Below, piece by piece: positions 39,370 to 46,659 of a stretch of 64,000 nt of DNA. Each line of letters opens with the position of its first letter. Position 1 is the stretch's first letter. The DNA is from Ecdyonurus torrentis (Eukaryota; Arthropoda; Insecta; Ephemeroptera; Heptageniidae): assembly GCA_949318235.1 (NCBI GenBank), contig OX439131.1, forward strand, positions 3,183,964-3,247,963, written 5' to 3'. A program made the translations under genes and the position numbers. A model generated the notes under the pieces. It was not told the origin of the DNA and did not search any database. It saw nothing but the letters and a program-made list of their open reading frames with translations.

Positions 39370-42300
39370 CTTAAATACATAATTATGGCTTATAAAAAAT
39401 ACAAAAACATCGCGCTAGGATTCAAAACTAATTTTCAACATAGATTGGGATTTGTACTACCCACACACAAACATAGGTGTGTGTATATCTTGTGTTATAT
39501 TTTACAGATTCCTTTAACATAATATTTTCTCTAAAATACGGTCAAACAAACACATACAAGGCATATGTAAAATACATAAACATCAAGACAGGGAATTAAA
39601 CGAAATTTCCTAATAGGTTCGGACGCCTACAGCTTTCTTACAAACATACGTGTGTGTATTATGTGAAGCTTTTTTTTACCGATCGTTTAATCACAAAATT
39701 TTCACTTTTTACGATCTAAAAAACATATGAATGGATTAAGTAAAATACAAAAACATTGCGCCATGAAATAGAACAAGATTTCAAGATCGGTGGGGACCCT
39801 CACTGCTTGCTCACAAACATAGATGTGTGTATTATGCAATTCCTATTTTAAATATTCTTTAAACATAATATTTTTACTTAATATTATCTTAAATACATAA
39901 TTATGGCTTATGAAAAATACAAAAACATCGCGCTAGGATTCAAAACTAATTTTCAACATAGATTGGGATTTGTACTACCCACACACAAACATAGGTGTGT
40001 GTATATCTTGTGTTATATTTTACAGATTCCTTTAACATAATATTTTCTCTAAATTACGGTCAAAAAAACACATAAATTGCATATGTAAAATACATAAACA
40101 TCAAGACAGGGAATTAAACGAGATTTCCTAATAGGTTCGGATGCCTACAGGTTTGTTACAAAAAACGTGTGTGTATTATGTGAAGCTTGTTTTTACCGAT
40201 CCTTTAATCAAAAAATTTTCACTTTTTAGTATCTAAAAAACATTTGAATGCATTACGTAAAATACAAAAACATTGCGCCATGAAATAAAACAAGATTATA
40301 AGATCGGTGGGGACCCTCACTGCTTTCTTACAAACATACATGTGTGTATTATGCAATGCCTATTATAAATATTCTTTAAACATAATATTTTTACTTAATA
40401 TTATCTTAAATACATAATTATAGCTAATGAAATATACAAAAAACATAGCGCTAGGATTCAAAACTAATTTGCAACATAGATTGGGATTGGTACTACCCAC
40501 ACACAAACATAGGTGTGTGTATATCTTGTATTATATTTTACAGATTCCTTTAACATAATATTTTCTCTAAAATACGGTCAAACAAACACAAACAAGGCTT
40601 ATGTAAAATACATAAACATCAAGACAGGGAATTAAACGAGATTTCCTAATAGGTTCGGACGCCTACAGCTTTGTTACAAACATACGTGTGTGTATTATGT
40701 GAAGCTTTTTTTTACCGATCGTTTAATCACAACATTTTCACTTTTTACTATCTAAAAAAATTGAATGCATTATGTAAAATACAAAAACATTGCGCCATGA
40801 AATAGAACAAGATTTCAAGATCAGTGTGGACCCTCACTGCTTGCTTACAAACATAAATGTGTGTATTATGCGATGCCTATTTTAAATTTTTCTTTAAAAA
40901 TAATATTTACTTAATAGTATCTTAAATACATAATTATGGCTTATGAAAAATACAAAAACATCGCGCTAGGATTCAAAACTAATTTTCAACATAGATTGGG
41001 ATTTGTACTACCCACACACAAACATAGGTGTGTGTATATCTTGTGTTATATTTTAGAGATTCCTTTAACATAATATTTTCTCTAAATTACGGTCAAACAA
41101 ACACATAAAAGGCTTATGTAAAATACGTTAACATCAAGACAGGGAATTAAACGAGATTTCCTAATAGGTTCGGACGCCTACAGCTTTGTTACAAACAAAC
41201 GTGTGTGTATTATGTGAAGCTTTTTTTTACCGATCGTTTAATCTCAAAATTTTCACTTTTTACTATATTAAAAACATATGAAAGCATTATGTAAAATACA
41301 AAAACATTGTGCCATGAAAAAAAACGAGATTTCAAGATCGGTGGGGACCCTCACTGCTTGCTCACAAACATAGATGTGTGTATTATGCGATGCCTATTTT
41401 TACCTATTCTTTAAACATAATATTTTTACTTAATATTATCTTAAATACATAATTATGGCTTATGAAAAATACAAAAACATCGCGCTAGGATTCAAAACTA
41501 ATTTTCAACATAGATTAGGATTTGTACTACCCACACACAAACATAGGTGTGTGTATATCTTGTGTTATATTTTACAGATTCCTTTAACATAATATTTTCT
41601 CTAAAATACGGTCAAACAAACACATAAAAGGCTTATGTAAAATACATAAACATCAAGACAGGGAATTAAACGAGATTTCCTAATAGGTTCGGACGCCTAC
41701 AGCTTTCTTACAAACATACGTGTGTGTATTAAGTGAAGCTTTTTTTTTCAATAGTTTAATCCCAAAATTTTCACTTTTTATTATCTTAAAAACATATGAA
41801 TGCATTATGTAAAATACAAAAACATTGTGCCATGAAATAAAACAAGATTTCAAGATCGGTGGGGACCCTCACTGCTTGCTCACAAACATAGATGTGTGTA
41901 TTATGCAATTCCTATTTTAAATATTCTTTAAACATAATATTTTTACTTATTATTAGCTTAAATACATAATTATGGCTTATGAAAAATACAAAAACATCGC
42001 GCTAGGATTCAAAACTAATTTTCAACATATATTGGGATTTGTACTACCCACACACAAACATAGGTGTGTGTATATCTTGTGTTATATTTTACAGATTCCT
42101 TTAACATAATATTTTCTCTAAATTACGGTCAAAAAAACACATAAATTGCTTATGTAAAATACATAAACATCAAGACAGGGAATTAAACGAGATTTCCTAA
42201 TAGGTTCGGACGCCTACAGCTTTCTTACAAACATACGTGTGTGTATTATGTGAAGCTTGTTTTTACCGATCGTTTAATCACAAAATTCTCACTTTTTACG

Positions 42301-42991
42301 ATCTAAAAAACATATGAATGCATTAAGTAAAATACAAAAACATTGCGCCATGAAATAAAACAAGATTTCAAGATCGGTGGGGACCCTCACTGCTTGCTCA
42401 CAAACATAGATGTGTGTATTATGCGATGCCTATTATAAATATTATTAAACATAATATTTTTACTTAATATTAGCTTAAATACATAATTATGGCTTATAAA
42501 AAATACAAAAACATCGCGCTAGGATTCAAAACTAATTTTCAACATATATTGGGATTTGTACTACCCACACACAAACATAGGTGTGTGTATATCTTGTGTT
42601 ATATTTTACAGATTCCTTTAACATAATATTTTCTCTAAAATACGGTCAAACAAACACATACAAGGCTTATGTAAAATACATAAACATCAAGACAGGGAAT
42701 TAAACGAGATTTCCTAATAGGTTCGGACGCCTACAGCTTTCTTACAAACATACGTGTGTGTATTATGTGAAGCTTTTTTTTGCAATAGTTTAATCCCAAA
42801 ATTTTCACTTTTTACTATCTTAAAAACATATGAATGCATTATGTAAAATACAAAAACATTGCGCCATGAAATAGAACAAGATTTCAAGATCGGTGGGGAC
42901 CCTCACTGCTTGCTTACAAACATAAATGTGTGTATTATATGCGATGCCTATTTTAAATTTTTCTTTAAAAATAATATTTACTTAATAGTAT
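39370..42991. repeat. block with the CATATG / AATCAAAA / GATCAGTGTGG monomer pair (copy 2)
   Basis: This region pairs with 30569-34709. The monomer at 41440-41956 is a hybrid: its A and B subunits match the CAATAG type, while its C tail (GCAATTCC, TTTTAAATATTC) is that of the following type. This accounts for the loss of one monomer, 8801 minus 8282 being 519 bp. It shares AAAATTCTCACTTTTTACG with 33.99-34.02 kb. Confidence 0.82.
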
Positions 42992-43788
42992 CTTAAATAC
43001 ATAATTATGGCTTATAAAAAACACAAAAACATCGCGCTAGGATTCAAAACTAATTTTCAACATAGATTGGGCTTTGTACTACCCACACACAAACATAGGT
43101 GTGTGTATATCTTGTGTTATATTTTACAGATTCCTTTAACATAATATTTTCTCTAAAATACGGTCAAACAAACACATAAAAGGCTTATGTAAGATACGTT
43201 AACATCAAGACAGGGAATTAAACGAGATTTCCTAATAGGTTCGGACGCCTACAGCTTTGTTACAAACAAACGTGTGTGTATTATGTGAAGCTTTTTTTTA
43301 CCGATCGTTTAATCTCAAAATTTTCACTTTTTACTATATTAAAAACATATGAAAGCATTATGTAAAATACAAAAACATTGTGTTATGAAAAAAAAAAGAG
43401 ATTTCAAGATCGGTGGGGACCCTCACTGCTTGCTCACAAACATAGATGTGTGTATTATGAGATGCCTATTTTTACCTATTCTTTAAACATAATATTTTTA
43501 CTTAATATTATCTTAAATACATAATTATGGCTTATGAAAAATACAAAAACATCGCGCTAGGATTCAAAACTAATTTTCAACATAGATTGGGATTTGTACT
43601 ACCCACACACAAACATAGGTGTGTGTATATCTTGTGTTATATTTTACAGATTCCTTTAACATAATATTTTCTCTAAATTACGGTCAAAAAAACACATAAA
43701 TTGCTTATAAAAAATACATAAACATCAAGACAGGGAATTAAACGAGATTTCCTAATAGGTTCGGACACCTACAGCTTTCTTTCAAACA

Positions 43789-43790
43789 TA
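43789..43790. repeat. target-site duplication, left TA
   Basis: TTTCAAACATA precedes the element and TACGAGTGTG follows it. The intact copy at 1826-1842 reads through with a single TA. Confidence 0.9.
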
Positions 43791-43809
43791 CCCTATTGAA
43801 AATTTCTGA
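43791..43809. repeat. terminal inverted repeat, left
   Basis: The sequence is CCCTATTGAAAATTTCTGA. After it the left end has nine extra bases (TATGTCTGA) before CATGAAATT, which matches the right end again. The full inverted repeat is therefore ~28 bp interrupted by a small duplication. Confidence 0.87.
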
Positions 43810-43824
43810 TATGTCTGACATGAA

Positions 43825-44023
43825 ATTCTATTAAGAAAGCTGAATTTCTTAAAGGAAATGACTTGTTTCTTTTACGAAACAAAAGTTTCTATCAGGAAAT
43901 CGTTCTTTCGTTTAAGAAATGCTATTTTTCCTGTAAGAAATAATTTTTTCATGAAGGAAAATTTTTTTTCCTTGAAGAAGCTATGTTTATTAGTTACACG
44001 AATATACTTTTTCTTACACGAAA
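43825..44023. repeat. left subterminal array of TTTC-N6-GAAA palindromes
   Basis: A 14 bp palindrome-like motif starts at 43825, 43845, 43866, 43886, 43906, 43927, 43947 and 43967, a step of 20-21 bp. Weaker copies lie near 43986 and 44010. Examples are TTTCTTAAAGGAAA, TTTCTTTTACGAAA, TTTCTATCAGGAAA, TTTCGTTTAAGAAA and TTTCCTGTAAGAAA. The step equals about two helical turns, so the sites would face the same side of the DNA. A role as binding sites for a transposase or a host factor is inference. The open frame at 43858-44067 falls in this array and is not a gene. Confidence 0.82.
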
Positions 44024-44204
44024 ACACTGCGCGCTATACCCCGTCTCCTCCTCCCAGTCCTTCGTAGATATTTTCCTTGCAGACCACCAAGCAACCCCCC
44101 CTCCCCAAACATAGTTCGACATCCTAGATCAACCTCTGAGTAATCAATAAATTAAATAATGCGTCAATTTTTTTTTATTTATTTAGAATTGTTTGTACTT
44201 ATAC
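44024..44204. other. spacer with C-rich tracts, no gene seen
   Basis: This stretch contains CCCCGTCTCCTCCTCCCAG and CCCCCCCTCCCC on the + strand (44039-44106), the highest C content in the window, followed by an A+T-rich segment. I see no reading frame or recognisable element. Confidence 0.5.
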
Positions 44205-44534
44205 ATTAAAGACGTAGAACACCTTGAACAAAAAAGTTGGGTAACATGCTAACATTGCAAACCTGAAAATCAACGTTGATTTGGCCAAAATCATTGATTT
44301 CTAATTTATTTTCCATTCACAAAAAGACACGGGCGGTAACTGACGTCACATCTCGCCTGGTCCATGCGCGCGTAAACCGGGTGAGCTGTGACGTCATTTA
44401 CCGCCAGCGGCATTTTGTGAATGGAAAATTATAATGAATTAGAAATCAATGACTTTGGCAAAATCAACGTTGATTTTCAGGTTTGTTAGGATATTACGCA
44501 ACTTTTTTTGTTCAAGGTGTTCTACGCCTTTAAT
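44205..44534. mobile_element. nested 330 bp palindromic MITE-like element
   Basis: The two arms (about 44205-44350 and 44387-44534) are inverted copies around a ~36 bp G+C-rich centre. Outer ends are ATTAAAGACGTAGAACACC and the reverse complement of GGTGTTCTACGCCTTTAAT. Inside each arm are AAAATCAACGTTGATTT, CATTGATTTCTAATT, TTTTCCATTCACAAAA, a GGCGGTAA block and TGACGTCA. Only substitutions and small indels separate the arms. The fold-back form, small size and lack of a coding frame fit a MITE or foldback element that entered the larger transposon. No clear target duplication was found, so the outer limits are uncertain by a few bases. Confidence 0.8.
44341..44396. promoter_or_regulatory. 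paired TGACGTCA (CRE/ATF-type) palindromes at the centre of the nested element
   Basis: TGACGTCA occurs at 44341-44348 and 44389-44396, one per arm, with GGCGGTAA and its complement just outside. The octamer is the classical cAMP-response/ATF element. Here the two copies follow from the palindrome, and binding is not shown. Confidence 0.4.
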
Positions 44535-44947
44535 ATAATTTTTTTATTTAAATTTATAAAAAGTGAACAAAATTGATATATATTTATATATATATTAAAT
44601 AAATATTATACAAGGTGTACATATCTCACGGAGTCTTATATTTTAATTGATCAAATACACTTTATGCTAAAAATTTTGCTGAGATTTTGATATAATTACA
44701 GTATTTTGTTCATATATGTTTAAATAATAACAAAAATATCTCATATTATTATTTTATATAATAATTAATAACATATATTGCCCAAAGAAGGAATAAAAAA
44801 AGGTTCCCAATAATTTTTGAAAGCAAAAATAAAAAATTATATTATATTTTCTGAATTTAAAATTTTTTCCTATGTATGCAATACAATTTAGTGTCTGCAT
44901 TACATACTTTAAATCAATTTAAAGTTATAATTTAATAGTCTTTTTTA
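44535..44947. other. A+T-rich stretch in the transposon, no gene seen
   Basis: The region is very A+T-rich, with TATATATTTATATATATAT-like runs near 44575-44600. One less biased patch, CAAGGTGTACATATCTCAC near 44611-44629, may be a remnant of another repeat. No reading frame or palindrome of note was seen. Confidence 0.5.
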
Positions 44948-45363
44948 TCAGTGCGCGTTTACTCAGCGTTGGTCGAGTTCAAGTCTATCTCACTTATCGT
45001 CACTCATTCGCGCCACCAATATTTCAAATATTTTCGCGGTATTTTTAACGAATTTATTTCTGAACATCTGGCGTAGAGTGTGAATGAATTATTGTGAAGT
45101 TTTTCAAGTTTATGCATATTAATAGAGTTCAACTTGGATCATCTAATGAAAAACCAAAGACGGGAAGTAATATTTATTTATTCAAATGTATATTTATAGC
45201 GAGAATGTGTGTACTTTGTGTTTTATTTGCGTTTTTCAGTTCAGCATTGTAGCAGCGTTCATTTACCATTCTGCACCACTTTGCGATGAAATCAACCTAC
45301 TTAATGGCTTTCAAGCTTCGCATCATTTAAAATAAAGCAGACTTGTTAGTTTTCTACTCAATG
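44948..45363 (+). other. exon-like, more complex segment; possible captured gene fragment
   Basis: Composition changes here to a more complex, less A+T-rich sequence. TCAGT at 44948, an arthropod-type initiator, follows TATAATTT at ~44926. A possible short intron runs from GTAATA at 45167 to TTTTATTTGCGTTTTTCAG ending at 45239. The following stretch, 45240-45363, ends in CTCAATG/GTATGT, a good donor. The region lacks a usable reading frame (ATG at 45286 opens only ~14 codons), so at best it is a non-coding 5' region taken from a host gene, or a non-coding transcript. All of these signals are short and could occur by chance. Confidence 0.3.
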
Positions 45364-45485
45364 GTATGTATTTTTTTTTTTTTTTTGACTAAAAATGTAC
45401 ATAAATTCTTTAAACAATTACCAATAATATACCGGTATTCACAAGTAAATAAGGATGTTTTTGGTGAGCCCAATCATTAATAGTT
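45364..45485. other. poly-T tract and spacer, no gene seen
   Basis: After GTATGTA there are 16 Ts at 45371-45386, then ~100 bp with no repeat or frame that I recognise. Confidence 0.5.
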
Positions 45486-46045
45486 GTAATATCTGCTGCA
45501 TGCAATATTTTTGTCTTTATATATAGTTAGGCATAGTGTATTTGTGTGAGAGTACGCAGTACTATTGTAACGTTACAATAAATTACTGTACACTTCTTGT
45601 AATATATGCTGCATGCAATATTTTTGACTTGTTATATAGCATAGTATATTAATTTGTGTAGAGTACAGTACTATCGTAACATATTACAAGTAGTACTATG
45701 TACACTTTTTGTAATATCTGCTACATGCAATATTTTTTACTTTGCGGTTAGGCAGTGTATTATCAGTGTATTATATAACTTGTGTGAGAGTACAGTGCTA
45801 TCGTTTTTAACATATTACAATAGTACTGTACTTTTTTTGTAATATCTGCTACATACAATATTTTTTACTTTAGTTAATTAGCATATATATAGTATATTAG
45901 CATTACGATAGTACTGTACTATATAGTACAGTACTATCGCAACGTTACAATAGTGCTGTACTAATGTAGAAATATCTGCTGCATGCAATATTTTTGACTT
46001 TAGTTAGCATAGTGTATTATTGTGTGAGAGTGCAGTACTATGTTA
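45486..46045. repeat. tandem repeat, five units of ~112-128 bp
   Basis: Units begin with GTAATATCTGCTGCATGCAA or a close variant at 45486, 45599, 45711, 45839 and 45966, steps of 113, 112, 128 and 127 bp. Each contains GCATGCAATATTTTT, a GTGTATT/GTGTGAGAGTAC part and a GTACTATCGTAAC/GTTACAAT part with local dyads, for example ATTGTAACGTTACAAT at 45564-45579. The frame at 45654-45842 is inside this array and has no support as a gene. Confidence 0.85.
45906..45939. repeat. 34 bp perfect palindrome
   Basis: The half-site CGATAGTACTGTACTAT is followed directly by its exact reverse complement with no spacer. It arises within the fourth unit of the ~120 bp tandem repeat, where the usual GTACAGTACTATCGTAAC part is joined to an inverted copy of itself. 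Confidence 0.9.
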
Positions 46046-46047
46046 TT

Positions 46048-46450
46048 GAAGACAAAAAGGGGCCACGATAGTAAAAATAATAATAATAATCAATAAATGT
46101 TCTCTATGTCTTAGGATATTGTCCTGGGTGAGGGTGACTGAGGGGTGGTTTTACGAGTTAATGAAGCCAACTCAGTAAAAATAAAAATACTACAATTTTT
46201 TCTATATATGTTTCAGGATATTGCCCTCGGTGACTAAGGGGTGGTTTGAGGAGGTAACAAAGACAAAATAGTGCCACGGCAAAAAAAAAAGAAAAAAAAT
46301 TAATAAAAAGTTCTCGTCATGTTTCAGGATATTGTCCTCGGTGACTAAGGGGTGGTTTTACGAAGTAACGAAGAAAAAATGTTGCCACTTCAGTAAAAAT
46401 TAAAATAATTAATACATTTTTTCTATGTTTCAGAATATTGCTCTGGGTGA
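46048..46450. repeat. tandem repeat, about four units of ~102-111 bp, each with an acceptor-like CAG/TAG
   Basis: AGGATATTGTCCTGGGTGA and close variants start at 46113, 46215, 46326 and 46432 (AGAATATTG), steps of 102, 111 and 106 bp. Each is preceded by a T-rich tract ending TCTTAG or TTTCAG and followed by GGTGACT-AAGGGGTGG, then GTAACGAAGA and an A-rich run. The pyrimidine tract plus AG looks like a 3' splice site copied with the unit. No coding frame runs through the array. Confidence 0.82.
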
Positions 46451-46474
46451 CTAATGGGTAGTATTTTGCTTGCG

Positions 46475-46645
46475 GAACTTTTCATGTCAGAACTTTTCAT
46501 GTCAGAACTTTTCATGCCAGACTGTTTCTTTTAAGACTTTCTTACTAGAACTTTTCAATTAAGAATTTTTATTTCTTTTAAGAAAATTGCCCAATTTCTA
46601 TTAAGAAACCGAAAAAATTTCTATTAAGAAATTTCATGTCAGAAA
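46475..46645. repeat. right subterminal array of TTTC-N6-GAA(A) palindromes
   Basis: Motif starts are at 46480, 46495, 46510, 46525, 46538, 46553, 46572, 46595, 46618 and 46632, a step of 13-23 bp. The first part is three 15 bp direct repeats of GAACTTTTCATGTCA (46475-46519). The inner sites TTTCTATTAAGAAA (46595 and 46618) match the left-end ATTCTATTAAGAAA at 43825, and TTTCATGTCAGAAA (46632) overlaps the terminal inverted repeat. Spacing is less regular than at the left end. Confidence 0.8.
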
Positions 46646-46657
46646 TTTTCACTAGGG
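46639..46657. repeat. terminal inverted repeat, right
   Basis: The sequence is TCAGAAATTTTCACTAGGG, whose reverse complement matches the left end with one mismatch (position 6, T versus G). Inward it is preceded by AATTTCATG, extending the match. Confidence 0.87.
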
Positions 46658-46659
46658 TA
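46658..46659. repeat. target-site duplication, right TA
   Basis: This is the second copy of the TA; the satellite resumes with CGAGTGTGTATTATGTG. The next base, C, also occurs at 43791, so a 3 bp TAC duplication is formally possible. The symmetric CCCTA...TAGGG ends favour TA. Confidence 0.88.

Larger units (their letters stand above)
1..43790. repeat. satellite array, left part (~517 bp trimeric monomer, ~84.5 copies)
   Basis: Tandem, same-orientation copies of an A+T-rich monomer run without a break. Successive CTTAAATACATA landmarks lie at 4, 521, 1037, 1558, 2077 and so on, a step of 516-521 bp. Copies differ mainly by recurrent diagnostic variants rather than random decay: GGTAAGGACC versus GGTGGGGACC in subunit C, ACCGATCG versus CAATAG after the poly-T in subunit B, and AAAATACGG versus AAATTACGG in subunit A. 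Nearly every B subunit holds an AAGCTT (HindIII) site, so HindIII should give a ~517 bp ladder. All open frames here are short and follow the repeat, so no gene is called. The array is cut by the window start and interrupted at 43791 by a transposon. A centromeric or heterochromatic role is inference. Confidence 0.97.
43791..46657. mobile_element. 2,867 bp non-autonomous DNA transposon, TA target site, CCCTA termini
   Basis: The ends read CCCTATTGAAAATTTCTGA on the left and, reverse-complemented on the right, CCCTAGTGAAAATTTCTGA, 18 of 19 identical. The flanks share a TA (43789-43790 and 46658-46659), and the paralogous empty site at 1835-1836 has it once. A TA duplication is typical of the Tc1/mariner superfamily, so that is the first guess, but no transposase or DDE/D reading frame is visible and the terminal sequence is not one I recognise. 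Both ends carry arrays of a TTTC-N6-GAAA palindrome. The middle is a mosaic of a nested 330 bp palindromic element, A+T-rich DNA, an exon-like stretch and two tandem-repeat arrays. It is best read as a composite, internally rearranged passenger element that would need a transposase supplied elsewhere. Longest open frames inside are 62-69 codons, lie in repeats and resemble nothing known to me. Confidence 0.88.

Noticed and set aside
43858..44067. 69-codon open frame at the left end of the transposon
   Set aside because: It is composed of the ~20 bp periodic TTTC-N6-GAAA array and a C-rich tract. There is no DDE/D or DNA-binding signature and it is too short for a transposase.
44535..44660. 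TATATATTTATATATATAT-like run as a promoter or replication origin
   Set aside because: Simple A+T-rich sequence with no supporting neighbouring signals.
45654..45842. 62-codon open frame in the transposon
   Set aside because: It spans units of the 112-128 bp tandem repeat with unequal unit lengths. Its hydrophobic look comes from T-rich DNA.
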